A DNA stretch of 64,000 nucleotides. Origin: Phenylobacterium sp. GTDB lineage: Bacteria; Pseudomonadota; Alphaproteobacteria; Caulobacterales; Caulobacteraceae. Below the pieces are notes generated by a model, which did no database searches, was not told the origin of the DNA, and saw nothing but the letters and a program-made list of their open reading frames with translations. The position numbers and the translations under genes are program-made. The first letter of the stretch is position 1, and every line of letters begins with the position of its first letter. The stretch is taken from assembly GCF_013822795.1 (NCBI RefSeq), contig NZ_PNLB01000022.1:1-64000 (forward strand), given 5' to 3'. Shown piece after piece: positions 44,520 to 53,763 of the stretch.

Positions 44520-45779
44520 TTATTCGAGCCTGTCGGCCTTGCGCAAGGCGGGAAACAGTTTGGCCCAGAGGCCGGTGACGATCAACGCGGCGACGCCCCC
44601 GGAGACCGCGGCCGCGACCGCGCCCATGAAGCGGGCCGCGACGCCGGTGCGGAACTCGCCCAGCTCGTTCGACGCGCCGATGAACAGCGAGGAAACGGCG
44701 GCGACGCGGCCGCGCATCTGGTCGGGCGTGACGATTTGCACCAGGGTCTGGCGGACATAGACGCTGAGCATGTCGGCCCCGCCGAGCACGGCCAAGGCCA
44801 CCACCGACAGCCAGAAGGTCTGCGACAGGCCAAAGACGATGGTGGCGAGCGCGAAGATGGCGACGCCGACGAACATGATCGGGCCGGCGTTGCTGCGGAT
44901 CGGATTGGCCGCCAGCCACATCGCCACCAGGGTGGCGCCGATCGCCGGGCCGGCGCGCAGCATCCCGAAGCCCTCGGCCCCGACGTGCAGGATGTCGCGG
45001 GCGTAGACCGGCAGCAGGGCGGTGGCCCCGCCGAGCAGCACGGCGAACAGGTCGAGCGAGATCGCCCCGAAGACGATCTTGTTGTGCCAGACGTAGCCGA
45101 GCCCTTCCTTAATCAGGGTCCAGCGCGAGCCGGCCTGGGTCTCGGGCTTCGTGTTCATGGCGATCATCGACACCGTCAGCACCGCGATCAGGTAGAGGCC
45201 GCTGGTCGTGCCGTAGGCGACGGCCGGCGAGATCGAGACCAGGGCTCCGCCGAGCGCCGGGCCGATGATCGAGCCGCCCTGCCAGGCCAGCGAATTCCAG
45301 GCGATGGCGCGCGGCAGCAGGCTGCGCGGCACCAGCATCGGCCCCATGGCGGTGCCGGCCGGACCCATGAAGGCGCGGCTGATCCCGAACAGCACGGCGA
45401 CGCCGAGCAGCAGCGGAATGGTGGCGAAGCCGAACAGGCTGGCCGAGAGCAAGATCAGCACCGAGGCGATCTCGCCGGCGTAGCAGAGCTGGAGGATGCG
45501 CTTGCGGTCGTAGCGGTCGGCGGCCTCGCCGGCCCACAGCGCCAGCAGCAGCACCGGGATGAAGGTCACCAGCCCGATCATGCCGACATAGAAGGCCGAC
45601 TGGGCGACGCTGTGGGTCTGGCGGGCGACGGCGTAGACCTGCCAGCCGAGCGCCACGCTCTGGATCTGCACGCCGAGGGTCGATGCGACGCGCGTCGACC
45701 AGAACAGCATGTAGTCGCGGTGGGCGAGGAGCTCGCGGGCGGTGGTCGGCTGGTCGGAAGCTTCGGTCTGGTCGGACAT
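44520..45779 (-). CDS. MFS transporter (MFS_3/EntS-like)
   Basis: This 419-residue protein has about 12 membrane helices and the MFS loop AGEAADRYDRKR between helices 2 and 3. It resembles the EntS-type exporter group. The substrate is unknown. It lies 32 bases upstream of the SDR on the same strand, so the two may be cotranscribed. Confidence 0.85.
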   Translation of the reverse strand: MSDQTEASDQPTTARELLAHRDYMLFWSTRVASTLGVQIQSVALGWQVYAVARQTHSVAQSAFYVGMIGLVTFIPVLLLALWAGEAADRYDRKRILQLCYAGEIASVLILLSASLFGFATIPLLLGVAVLFGISRAFMGPAGTAMGPMLVPRSLLPRAIAWNSLAWQGGSIIGPALGGALVSISPAVAYGTTSGLYLIAVLTVSMIAMNTKPETQAGSRWTLIKEGLGYVWHNKIVFGAISLDLFAVLLGGATALLPVYARDILHVGAEGFGMLRAGPAIGATLVAMWLAANPIRSNAGPIMFVGVAIFALATIVFGLSQTFWLSVVALAVLGGADMLSVYVRQTLVQIVTPDQMRGRVAAVSSLFIGASNELGEFRTGVAARFMGAVAAAVSGGVAALIVTGLWAKLFPALRKADRLE

Positions 45780-46027
45780 GCGAGCTCGGCACTCGGGGAC
45801 TGCAAAGGCCGCGCAACTTGGACCGCGACGTCCTGCGCCGCAACGCGCGATTGACGCGGGCCCGTCATGGCCTTATGCGCCGCGCTTCCTGTGAACGATC
45901 TGGAACACGTCCATGCGACGCCAGCGACGAACCGGGCGCGCCCGCCGCGCCAGCTAGAGCCCCGCTCGCCGGCGCCGTTGCGCGTATGGCGGCGGACCCC
46001 GTCGCCTCCCGCATCGCAAAGACGTTC

Positions 46028-46513
46028 ATGATCGATCCCGCCGACCAGGCCCTTTCCTACACCCAAGAACAACCCGCCGACGCCGACGCCATCGAGGCGC
46101 TGCTGGACCATGCCTTCGGGCCGGGCCGCTTCGTGAAGTCGTCCGAGCGCGTGCGCGAGTTCGCCGAATTCCGCCCCGAGATGTCGTTCTGCGCGTGGGA
46201 CGGCGGCCGCCTGGTCGGGGTGGTGCGGATGTGGAAGGTGCATGTGGGCGCAACGCCCGCGATCTTCCTGGGACCGCTGGCGGTGCGCGCCGAAGGCCGC
46301 AAGTTCGGCGTCGGCGGCGAGATGGTGCAGCGCGCCTGCGCCGCCGCCCAGGCCGCCGGCTATCCGGTGCTGCTGGTCGGCGACGAGCCCTATTTCAGCC
46401 GCTTCGGGTTCTCGGCCGCGCCGTGCAAGGGCGTGCGGATGCCGGGGCCGGTGAATCAGCGCCGGGTGCTGGCGCGCGGCGTCGACCTGCTGGACGGGCC
46501 GGTCACGGCCTGA
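46028..46513 (+). CDS. GNAT acetyltransferase (YhbS-like)
   Basis: This 161-residue protein has the YhbS-like pattern: LLDHAFGPGRFVKSSERVRE, IFLGPLAVRAEGRKFGVGG (acetyl-CoA loop) and LVGDEPYFSRFGFSAAP. The ATG at 46028 gives a family-like N-terminus; ATG at 45986 is an in-frame alternative. Nothing else is seen in the 248-base gap before it. Its last 11 bases overlap the convergent alpha/beta hydrolase gene. Confidence 0.8.
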   Translation: MIDPADQALSYTQEQPADADAIEALLDHAFGPGRFVKSSERVREFAEFRPEMSFCAWDGGRLVGVVRMWKVHVGATPAIFLGPLAVRAEGRKFGVGGEMVQRACAAAQAAGYPVLLVGDEPYFSRFGFSAAPCKGVRMPGPVNQRRVLARGVDLLDGPVTA

Positions 46514-47417
46514 GGAAGGCGGCGGTGATCGCCGCCAGCCCGGCCGGCTGGGTCACCAGGCCGACATGGTCGAGGCCAGGGACCAGCTGCACGCGGACCT
46601 TCGGATTGGCGGCCTGGAACTCCGGCGCGTAGCGGTCGGCATGGAACTGCTGATCCTGCGATCCGGCCAGAACGAGGATGGGCCGATCGGCGTCGCGTAG
46701 CGCCGAGCGGTGGTCGCGGACCCCATAGTTCATCGCCAGGCGATAGGAGTAGGCGGGCGTCATCAGGCTTGCGACCTGAGGCGGCACGGCGAAGCGCGCC
46801 ACTTCGGCCCCGTCCCAACCGTGCAGGCCAAGACGGTTGAGGCCCATGATGACGACGATGCGGGCGAGGTCGATCTGCGCCCAGCCGCCGCCGCGGCGTG
46901 CGATCTTCGAGGGGAACGGAATCGCCGGGGCGAGCGGCATGTACCGGTCGAACAGATCCTGATCGGCCCCGCCCGCGGTGCGCAGGGCGAAAGCCCCGCC
47001 GGCGGAGAAGCCGACGAGGGTGATGTCGGCGCCCGGATGCTCGCGCCGGACCACGGCGGCGAAGTCGGCCAGGTCGTCGTCGAGTTGGCCGACATAGGCG
47101 ATGTCGCCCTTGGGGCCTGATGCGCCGTGGCCGCGGACGTCGAGCGCGTAGACGCTGGCGCCCGCCGCGTTCAGCGACTTGGCGAGCGGGTTCATGGTCA
47201 GCGACTGTCCCGCCGATCCGTGCAGCAGGATCGCGACCCGGCGGCCGCCTGGATAGGCGCGGTAGGCAAGGGCTGCGCCGTCGCGCGCCTGGAAGCGCGA
47301 CAGGCGCGGCGCGCCGGTCGGATCGAGCGCCGGGGGCGCGGCCAGCGCCGCAAGGGGCGTGAGCGCCAGGGCGAGCAGGCCGCACAGCAGGGTGCGGAAG
47401 GGGAACTTCGGGGACAT
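46503..47417 (-). CDS. Secreted alpha/beta hydrolase
   Basis: This 304-residue protein has a signal peptide (about residues 1-27, ALAAPPA), an oxyanion loop LLHGSAGQS, nucleophile elbow LVGFSAGG and a C-terminal GLDHVGL His. It is a serine hydrolase probably exported to the periplasm. It lies downstream of a membrane-anchored AraC regulator on the same strand, which may control it. Confidence 0.8.
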   Translation of the reverse strand: MSPKFPFRTLLCGLLALALTPLAALAAPPALDPTGAPRLSRFQARDGAALAYRAYPGGRRVAILLHGSAGQSLTMNPLAKSLNAAGASVYALDVRGHGASGPKGDIAYVGQLDDDLADFAAVVRREHPGADITLVGFSAGGAFALRTAGGADQDLFDRYMPLAPAIPFPSKIARRGGGWAQIDLARIVVIMGLNRLGLHGWDGAEVARFAVPPQVASLMTPAYSYRLAMNYGVRDHRSALRDADRPILVLAGSQDQQFHADRYAPEFQAANPKVRVQLVPGLDHVGLVTQPAGLAAITAAFLRP

Positions 47418-47499
47418 GGGGGCCTCTTCGAACGGGTCGTTCGGGAGGTCTGCGCGCGGCTGGGCGGCCGGTCTGGCCGATTTCGAAATCGGCCAGTCG

Positions 47500-48531
47500 C
47501 TATTTGGGGCGGGGCAGGGCCGCTCGGCGATAGGCGCTGGGCGTGACGCCGGTCTGCGCCTTGAAGGCGCGATTGAACGGGCCGATCGAGGAGAAGCCGG
47601 TATCGAGCGCGATCGTCAGGATCGAGACCTCGACCTGGGTGGGATCGGCGAGCGCCTGCTGCGCCTCGGCGAGCCGATAGCCGTTCACGAAGGCCGAGAA
47701 GTTGCGGTGCCCGAGACCGTCGTTGATCAGGCGGCGCAACTGGTGTTCGGCCATGCCCAGACGCGCGGCGAGGCTGCCGATGGTGAGGTCTTCGCGATAG
47801 ACGCGCTCTTCCGTCATCAGCTTCGCGAGACGTTCGGCCTGTTCGGGCGGCGGACTGCGGGCGGGGCGGTCCGGGCTGTACCGTCGATCGAAGAGATCGC
47901 GGGCCTGAAGGTTCAGCAGGCCCCAGGACACCGCCCCCAGGCCCGCCAGGACGGCGGAGATCGCCGCGACGCTCGCCAAGTCGGCGCGGGGCGAAGGCCC
48001 GTGCACCGCGAACAGCCCGGCGTTGAGCATGGTGGCGGCCGCGAGGCTGACGACGACGATCAGGCGAAGGCGCAGCCGGGCGTCGACCAGGTCGTCGCGC
48101 CAGCTGGCGAACACTTCGGTGAGGGCGCCGGCCGAGACCAGCAGAACCGCTGCGCTGACCGCCAGGCGCAGGCGGTTGGTCCACTCTGCGTCGAGTCCGG
48201 GGGCGGCCGCGGCGAAGCCGAGGGCGGCGATCGCGGTCCACGCCGCGCCATGCCAGGGTCGAAGGCGGAATGACGTCCGAAACAGCGAGGCCGCGAGGAG
48301 CCAGCCCACGACGGCGTTGCCGGCGCTGAGCGCCAGCAAGGCGGCGTGAAGCCAACCGGTGGTCGCCGCCAGGCCCGGCGCGGCGCACCAGGCGTGCGCT
48401 GCGACACCCAGCGCGAAAACCGCCGCCAGCCGGGCGCTTGCTCGCCCGTGATGGTCGCGCAGCACCAGCGCCGTAACCAGGACGGCGAGAACCGTGACGG
48501 CGCCGCGCAGCGCGATGTCGAGATCGGCCAT
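47500..48531 (-). CDS. AraC-family regulator with an N-terminal membrane domain
   Basis: This 343-residue protein has about six to seven hydrophobic helices in the first 210 residues and an AraC/XylS DNA-binding domain at the C-terminus (SILTIALDTGFSSIGPFNRAF). A membrane-bound AraC-type regulator could sense a periplasmic or membrane signal directly. It is 14 bases after the DUF1801 gene and 82 bases before the hydrolase gene, all on the minus strand. Confidence 0.83.
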   Translation of the reverse strand: MADLDIALRGAVTVLAVLVTALVLRDHHGRASARLAAVFALGVAAHAWCAAPGLAATTGWLHAALLALSAGNAVVGWLLAASLFRTSFRLRPWHGAAWTAIAALGFAAAAPGLDAEWTNRLRLAVSAAVLLVSAGALTEVFASWRDDLVDARLRLRLIVVVSLAAATMLNAGLFAVHGPSPRADLASVAAISAVLAGLGAVSWGLLNLQARDLFDRRYSPDRPARSPPPEQAERLAKLMTEERVYREDLTIGSLAARLGMAEHQLRRLINDGLGHRNFSAFVNGYRLAEAQQALADPTQVEVSILTIALDTGFSSIGPFNRAFKAQTGVTPSAYRRAALPRPK

Positions 48532-48545
48532 GGGCGCCTGAGCTG

Positions 48546-48941
48546 TCAGCCCTTCCTGGGCTTCTTCTTCGAGGCGCTGTTGTGCGCCGCGGCGGCGGCG
48601 ATCAGGGCCTTGAAAGCCGTCTCGTCGAGGGCTGCGCCTTGCGGGATGTCGATGGCGCGGCGGGTATTGCCCTCAAGGCTGGAGTTGAACAGGCCGGCCG
48701 GGTCGTCGAGGGCCGCGCCCTTGGCGAAGGTCAGCTTGACGTAGGCCTTGTAGGTCTCGCCGGTGCAGATGATGCCGTCGTGGGACCAGACCGGCGTGCC
48801 GCGCCACTTCACCTCCTCAACCACTTCCGGGACGGCCTGATGGATCAGGCTGCGGACGTGGGCGAGGGTCTCTCCGCGCCAGTCGCCGAGCGCGGCGATG
48901 CGGGCGTCGATCTCGGCTGAGGCGGATTCGGGCGGCGTCAT
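48546..48941 (-). CDS. DUF1801/YdhG-like protein
   Basis: This 131-residue protein fits DUF1801: AEIDARIAALGDWRGETLAHVRSLIHQA, then EVVEEVKWRGTPVWSHDG and a Lys-rich end (KKKPRKG). I use the ATG at 48941, and the ORF extension upstream is ignored. The family has an unknown function and is often near regulators. It begins the possible three-gene run DUF1801-AraC-hydrolase. Confidence 0.78.
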   Translation of the reverse strand: MTPPESASAEIDARIAALGDWRGETLAHVRSLIHQAVPEVVEEVKWRGTPVWSHDGIICTGETYKAYVKLTFAKGAALDDPAGLFNSSLEGNTRRAIDIPQGAALDETAFKALIAAAAAHNSASKKKPRKG

Positions 48942-49069
48942 GCTGGCGTGTCCTTCGGCGGCGGGCGCCACCTTGCGGCGAACGGCCCGTCGATGTCGAG
49001 CCGTGCGATCCCCGCAGCTTGTGGAAGAAGGACGTTGAGGCGACGCGCGCGGGTCCTTACCTTTGCTGC

Positions 49070-49645
49070 ATGGGAGAGACGACAACCAAGCCCGGCCTCG
49101 AGGGCGTGATCGCGGCGGCCAAGCAGGCGCCTGGACGCGGATTGCCGCCGGTGCACCTGTGGCACCCCGCCCACTGCGGCGAGATCGACATCGTGATCCG
49201 CAAGGACGGGACCTGGTTCCACGAGGGATCGCCGATCGGGCGCGAGGCGCTGGTGCGGCTGTTCTCGACCGTGCTGCGCAAGGATCCGGACGGCTTCCAC
49301 CTGGTGACCCCGGTGGAGAAGATGAAGATCACCGTCGAGGACGCGCCGTTCATCGCCACGCGGGTGGACCGCGAGGGCGAGGGGCTGAAGTTCCTGACCA
49401 ATGTCGGCGACGAGGTGGTCGCCGGGCCGGAGAACGAGATCCGGGTCGAGATGGACCCCGCCACCGGCGAGCCGCGACCGTATCTGCACGTGCGGCGCGG
49501 GCTGGAGGCGCTGATCGCCCGGCCGGTGTTCTACGAGCTGGTCGAGCTGGCGCAGGAGCGCGACACGCCCGACGGACCGCGCCTGGGGGTCGAATCGAAC
49601 GGCGCCTGGTTCCCGGTCGGCCCGGCTGGGGCCCACCAACTGTGA
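49070..49645 (+). CDS. DUF1285 protein
   Basis: This 191-residue protein carries the DUF1285 features CGEIDIVIRKDGTWFHEGSPIGREALVRLFSTVLR and the ending GLGVESNGAWFPVG-like. The function is unknown. The start is ATG at 49070 without a strong ribosome site. It is the first gene of a four-gene run (DUF1285, NUDIX, small membrane protein, cca) whose members overlap by a few bases. Confidence 0.82.
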   Translation: MGETTTKPGLEGVIAAAKQAPGRGLPPVHLWHPAHCGEIDIVIRKDGTWFHEGSPIGREALVRLFSTVLRKDPDGFHLVTPVEKMKITVEDAPFIATRVDREGEGLKFLTNVGDEVVAGPENEIRVEMDPATGEPRPYLHVRRGLEALIARPVFYELVELAQERDTPDGPRLGVESNGAWFPVGPAGAHQL

Positions 49646-50283
49646 GCCCGAGCGCCAAACCGGCCGAGCTGCGCGAGTGGATTTCCGGGCACCTCGATCC
49701 GCTGGATGCTGAACCGCCGAGCGCGACGGCTTCGGATTTCGACCTGGGCCCCAACGCCTTTCCGAACGAGCCGGTGAACCTGAAGCCGGCGGCGGTGCTG
49801 GTCGGGCTGATCGAGCGGCCCTACGGCTATTCGGTGCTGCTCACCCGGCGGGCCGACACCCTGCGCAGCCACACCGGTCAGATCGCGTTGCCGGGCGGCC
49901 GCCGCGACCCGGGCGAGACCAGCCCGGTCACGGCCCTGCGTGAGGCGCACGAGGAAGTCGGGCTGGCGCCGGACTATGTGACGCTGGCCGGGCTCTCCTC
50001 GCCCTACCGGACCGGCACCGGGTTCCTGGTGACGCCGGTCGTGGGGTTCATCCAGCCGGGGTTCTCGCTGACCCCCAATCCGGCCGAGGTCGCCGATATC
50101 TTCGAGACGCCGTTCGGGTTCCTGATGGACCCGGCCAACCACGAACGACATGAGCGCCAGGGACCTGACGGGCAGCTGCGCCGTTTCTACGCCATGACCC
50201 ACGAGGACCGCTTCATCTGGGGCGCGACGGCCGGGATGCTGCGGGCGCTCTATGACCGGCTCTATGGGGCGGCGGTTGCTTAG
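49642..50283 (+). CDS. CoA pyrophosphatase (NUDIX hydrolase)
   Basis: This 213-residue NUDIX protein has GGRRDPGETSPVTALREAHEEVG, the NUDIX box, preceded by LLTRRADTLRSHTGQIALPG, the pattern of CoA-pyrophosphatases (NudL type). The GTG start overlaps the DUF1285 stop (GTGA). The ORF track shows a longer version that is a run-on of another frame. It hydrolyses CoA derivatives at the pyrophosphate. Confidence 0.87.
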   Translation: MSPSAKPAELREWISGHLDPLDAEPPSATASDFDLGPNAFPNEPVNLKPAAVLVGLIERPYGYSVLLTRRADTLRSHTGQIALPGGRRDPGETSPVTALREAHEEVGLAPDYVTLAGLSSPYRTGTGFLVTPVVGFIQPGFSLTPNPAEVADIFETPFGFLMDPANHERHERQGPDGQLRRFYAMTHEDRFIWGATAGMLRALYDRLYGAAVA

Positions 50284-50551
50284 GGAGCTCGCCCCGCGGC
50301 TGCTGCTGATGGCGGCGCCGTTCGTCATCTGGTTCGTCTGGCGCGAGGTGGCGCTGCGCACGGGGCGGCCGATGGGCTCGACGCCCTGGACCTGGCTGGT
50401 GGCGATCGCCGGGGTGCTGCTGGCGATTTCGCTGCTGGCGACCGGCCTTTTCCATGGCGACAACCGCGGGGAGACCTATGTTCCTGCGGAAGTGGAGGCC
50501 GGCGGACACGTGGCGCCGGGACATTTCGAGAAGAAGGCGCCCGCACAGTGA
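50264..50551 (+). CDS. Small membrane protein, possibly DUF6111
   Basis: This 95-residue protein has two membrane helices (about residues 10-28 and 44-62) and a charged C-terminus. It overlaps the end of the NUDIX gene by about 20 bases and the start of cca by four. ATG at 50252 is an alternative start. It is compatible with DUF6111, seen in similar operons. Confidence 0.65.
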   Translation: MGRRLLRELAPRLLLMAAPFVIWFVWREVALRTGRPMGSTPWTWLVAIAGVLLAISLLATGLFHGDNRGETYVPAEVEAGGHVAPGHFEKKAPAQ

Positions 50552-51792
50552 CGCAGAGCATCGGCGAAAAGCCCTGGATGAAGCCCGCCGCGCCGGTGAT
50601 GGAGGCGCTGGAGGCCGCCGGAGGCGAGGGCTGCGCGCGGTTCGTCGGCGGGGCGGTGCGCAACGCGCTGTTGGGCGCGCCGGTGGACGACGTCGACATC
50701 GCCTGCACCCTTACCCCTGACGAGGCGACCAAGGCGCTGCGGAGCGCCGGCATCAAGGTGGCGCCGACCGGCGTCGACCACGGCACTGTGACGGCGATCG
50801 TCGGCGGCCAGCCCTTCGAGGTGACGACCCTGCGCCGCGACGTCGAGACCGACGGGCGCCGGGCGGTGGTGGCCTTCACGAAGGACTGGGCTGAGGACGC
50901 CCAGCGCCGCGACTTCACGATGAACGCGGTCTATGCCGACCGGCTGGGAAACCTGACCGACCCGACCGGGACGGGGGTGGCCGACGCCCAGGCCGGGCGG
51001 CTGGTGTTCGTGGGCGAGGCGGCCACCCGCATCGCCGAGGATAGCTTGCGCATCCTGCGCTACTTCCGGTTCCTGGCCTGGTACGGCAAGGGCGAGCCGG
51101 ACGGCGCGGCGCTGGCCGCCTGCGAGGCGGGACGTGAGTTGATGGGCAATCTGGCCGCCGAGCGGGTGGCCAAGGAGCTGCTGAAGCTGCTGGCCGCCTA
51201 CGATCCGCGCCCGGCGATGGCGCTGATGGCCCAGACCGGCGTGCTGACCCAGCTGCTGCCGAGCGCTACGGACCTCGCCGGCTTCAACCAGTTGGTCGAG
51301 ATCGAGACCGAGCAGCTGTTCAGTTGCGACCCGCTGCTGCGGCTGGCGACGCTGTTGCCGGACAACGAGGTCGGGGTCGGCAAGGCGGCCGAAGCCTTGA
51401 GGCTCTCCAACGAGCAGCGTGATCGGCTGATAGCGGCGATGGGCAAGACCCCCCGCATCACCTCGTGGATGAGCCCGCGCGAGAGCCGGCGGGCGGTCTA
51501 CAAGATCGGCGTGCAGGCCTTCAGCGACCGCATCAAGCTGGCCTGGTCGCACTCGGAGCGCTCGGCCGCCACGCACCAGTGGCGCGGCCTGTTGGCCTTG
51601 GCCGAGAGCTGGACCCCGCCGCCGTTCCCGCTGACCGGCGAGGACGTGCTCAAGTCGGGCGTGCCCAAGGGGCCGATGGTCGGCCAGGTGCTGCGCGAGG
51701 TCGAGGACTGGTGGATCGACCACGACTTCATCGACGACAAGTTCTCGGCCATCGAGAAGCTGAAGGCCGTGGCTCAGGGCATGGCGTACTAG
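50548..51792 (+). CDS. cca: CCA tRNA nucleotidyltransferase
   Basis: This 414-residue enzyme adds or repairs the CCA end of tRNA. The N-terminal catalytic part has RFVGGAVRNALLG and DDVDIACTLTPDE (the two metal Asp residues), and RDFTMNAVYAD is the next conserved block. RIAEDSLRILRYFRF carries the family's basic segment. The start is GTG, overlapping the previous stop (GTGA). The C-terminal half is the helical tRNA-binding part. Confidence 0.92.
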   Translation: MTQSIGEKPWMKPAAPVMEALEAAGGEGCARFVGGAVRNALLGAPVDDVDIACTLTPDEATKALRSAGIKVAPTGVDHGTVTAIVGGQPFEVTTLRRDVETDGRRAVVAFTKDWAEDAQRRDFTMNAVYADRLGNLTDPTGTGVADAQAGRLVFVGEAATRIAEDSLRILRYFRFLAWYGKGEPDGAALAACEAGRELMGNLAAERVAKELLKLLAAYDPRPAMALMAQTGVLTQLLPSATDLAGFNQLVEIETEQLFSCDPLLRLATLLPDNEVGVGKAAEALRLSNEQRDRLIAAMGKTPRITSWMSPRESRRAVYKIGVQAFSDRIKLAWSHSERSAATHQWRGLLALAESWTPPPFPLTGEDVLKSGVPKGPMVGQVLREVEDWWIDHDFIDDKFSAIEKLKAVAQGMAY

Positions 51793-51802
51793 ATCCCAAT
51801 TG

Positions 51803-51925
51803 CTCCCCCGCTGGGGGAGCTCCGGGCCGGAGACCCGGTGAGGGGGACTGCGACTCCGGCAGCAAGCCCCCTCCGTCTCGATGCTGCGCATCGATCCACC
51901 TCCCCCGGTGGGGGAGGAATTGAGA
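51803..51925. repeat. GCTCCCCC/GGGGGAGC intergenic element
   Basis: GCTCCCCCGCTGGGGGAGC, GGCCGGAGACCCGGTGAGGGGG, a spacer and CCCCCTCCGTCTCGATGC...CACCTCCCCC/GGTGGGGGAGG form a composite palindromic element distinct from the CTCTCCCC family. The half CCCCCTCCGTCTCGATGC also appears at about 18849. Confidence 0.68.
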
Positions 51926-51943
51926 AGTGGAGACCTTGGCCCG

Positions 51944-52642
51944 ATGAAACTCGGCATCCTGGAGACCGGCGCGCCGCCGGAGGAGATCCGCGGGCGGTAC
52001 GGCAGCTATCCGTCGATGTTCCGGCGGCTGTTCGGCGAAAGCGCCTATGACTACGCCGTCTACGACGTGGCGGCGGGCGAGATGCCGGCGGGCGTGGCCG
52101 AGTGCGGGGCCTGGCTGGTCACCGGCTCGTCGGCGGGCGCGTACGACCCCGAACCCTGGATCGCGCCGCTGGAGGACTTCCTGCGCGCCGCCAAGGGCCA
52201 AGCGCCGCTGGTCGGGATCTGCTTCGGCCACCAGATCATGGCCCAGGCGTTCGGCGGCAAGGTGATCAAGTCGCCGAACGGCTGGGGGCTGGGGCTACAG
52301 CGCTATCGGATGGGGGCGGCGCGCGGCTGGATGGACAGCCCGGAGCCGATCGCCGTGCCCGGTTCGCACCAGGACCAGGTCGTCGAGGCGCCGCCCGGCG
52401 CCAAGGTCATCGGCGGCAACGACTTCTGCCCGGTCGGCATGCTGGACTACGGCGCTGACCGGGCGATCTCGCTGCAGCTGCATCCCGAATTCGAGCCTGA
52501 CTACGCCAAGGCGCTGATCGAGACGCGGCGCGGGACGCGGCTGAGCGTGGAAGAGGCCGACCGTGCGGTGATGAGCTATGAGCAGCCCGACGACCGCGTG
52601 CGGGTCGGCGCCTGGCTGCAGCGGTTCATCGAGACGGCTTAG
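51944..52642 (+). CDS. Class I glutamine amidotransferase-like protein
   Basis: This 232-residue protein has GICFGHQIMA (catalytic Cys) and LHPEFEPDYA (catalytic His with a downstream Glu), typical of class I GATases, and an N-terminal ILETGAPPEE. It resembles GMP synthase-like stand-alone amidotransferases, whose partners are often unknown. I use the ATG at 51944. The preceding gap is filled by the repeat above. Confidence 0.83.
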   Translation: MKLGILETGAPPEEIRGRYGSYPSMFRRLFGESAYDYAVYDVAAGEMPAGVAECGAWLVTGSSAGAYDPEPWIAPLEDFLRAAKGQAPLVGICFGHQIMAQAFGGKVIKSPNGWGLGLQRYRMGAARGWMDSPEPIAVPGSHQDQVVEAPPGAKVIGGNDFCPVGMLDYGADRAISLQLHPEFEPDYAKALIETRRGTRLSVEEADRAVMSYEQPDDRVRVGAWLQRFIETA

Positions 52643-52681
52643 GGCCTGCGGACGCCGCGGGGCGGCGTTGGCGCGCTCGAC

Positions 52682-52820
52682 ATCTCCCTCTCCCCCGCGG
52701 GGGAGAGGGTAGGGTGAGGGGGCGCGGGCGTTTCCGCTTTCACCGAGGCCGAAGGGCGCCGCTGGGCGGCGCTAACCCCTCACCCGACCTCTCCCCTTGG
52801 AAGGGGAGAGGGGAAATTTT
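52682..52820. repeat. Composite CTCTCCCC intergenic element
   Basis: CTCCCTCTCCCCCGCGGGGGAGAGGG...GTGAGGGGG, a linker with CGAGGCCGAAGGGCGCCGCTGGGCG, then CCCCTCACCCGACCTCTCC and CTTGGAAGGGGAGAGG. The linker is close to that of the 40379-40751 array. Confidence 0.7.
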
Positions 52821-52872
52821 CGGCGCCTGACATCTCCCCTTCCGGGCGGGAGGGGAAAGGGCCGCCTGTCCC

Positions 52873-53751
52873 CTAGACCCAGGCCACCATCGGCGGCATC
52901 GAGGACAGGATGGTGTCGATGTTGCCGCCGGCCTTGAGGCCGAACATCGTGCCGCGGTCGTAGAGCAGGTTGAACTCGACGTAGCGGCCGCGGCGGACCA
53001 GCTGTTCCTGGCGGTCGGCCTCGGTCCAGGGCTCGTCCATGCGGTGGCGGACGATCTTCGGATAGACGTCGAGGAACGCCTCGCCGACCGCGCGGGTGAA
53101 GGCGAAATCCTTCTCGAAGTCGCCGCTGTTGTGGCGGTCGTAGAAGATGCCGCCGACGCCCCGCGTCTCGTTGCGGTGGGGCAGGAAGAAGTACTCGTCG
53201 CACCAGGCCTTGTACTTGCCGTACCACTCCGGATCGTAGGGATCGCAGGCGTCCTTCATGGCCGCGTGGAACAGCTTGGCGTCGTCGGCTTCCTGGCTGC
53301 GCTGAACGTCGAGCATCGGAGTCAGATCGGCGCCGCCGCCGAACCAGCTCTCGGCCGTCGACAGGAAGCGGGTGTTCATGTGTACGGTCGGCACGCGCGG
53401 CGAGCGCGGGTGTACGATCAGGCTGATGCTGGCCGAGACGTAGGTCGGGTCCTTGTCGGCCCCGGGCATCTGGGCGGCCATCTCGGGCGAGAAACGCGCC
53501 AGGGCTGCGGAGGTGTGCACGCCGGCCTTTTCGAACAGCCGGCCCTTCAGGTGGCCGCCGATGCCGCCACCGACGCCGGCCTCGCGGGTCCAGGGGCGGG
53601 CCTCGAACTGGCCGGGCTCGCCCGGATAGAGATCGGCCGGAGCCTCGTCTTCCAGGCGCTCGAGCTCGGCGAAGATCCGGGTCTGCAGACTTTCGAACCA
53701 TTCCTTGGCGCGATTACGCCGGGCTTCGATCTCGGGAGAAATGTTGGTCAT
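52873..53751 (-). CDS. hemF: Oxygen-dependent coproporphyrinogen III oxidase
   Basis: This 292-residue enzyme converts coproporphyrinogen III to protoporphyrinogen IX in haem synthesis. Conserved blocks WFGGGADLTPML, HMNTRF and GRYVEFNLLYDRGTMFGLK are visible. It lies 12 bases downstream of trmL on the minus strand and is divergent from the bc1 operon, whose cytochromes need haem. Confidence 0.95.
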   Translation of the reverse strand: MTNISPEIEARRNRAKEWFESLQTRIFAELERLEDEAPADLYPGEPGQFEARPWTREAGVGGGIGGHLKGRLFEKAGVHTSAALARFSPEMAAQMPGADKDPTYVSASISLIVHPRSPRVPTVHMNTRFLSTAESWFGGGADLTPMLDVQRSQEADDAKLFHAAMKDACDPYDPEWYGKYKAWCDEYFFLPHRNETRGVGGIFYDRHNSGDFEKDFAFTRAVGEAFLDVYPKIVRHRMDEPWTEADRQEQLVRRGRYVEFNLLYDRGTMFGLKAGGNIDTILSSMPPMVAWV

Positions 53752-53763
53752 CGCGTACCGCAG

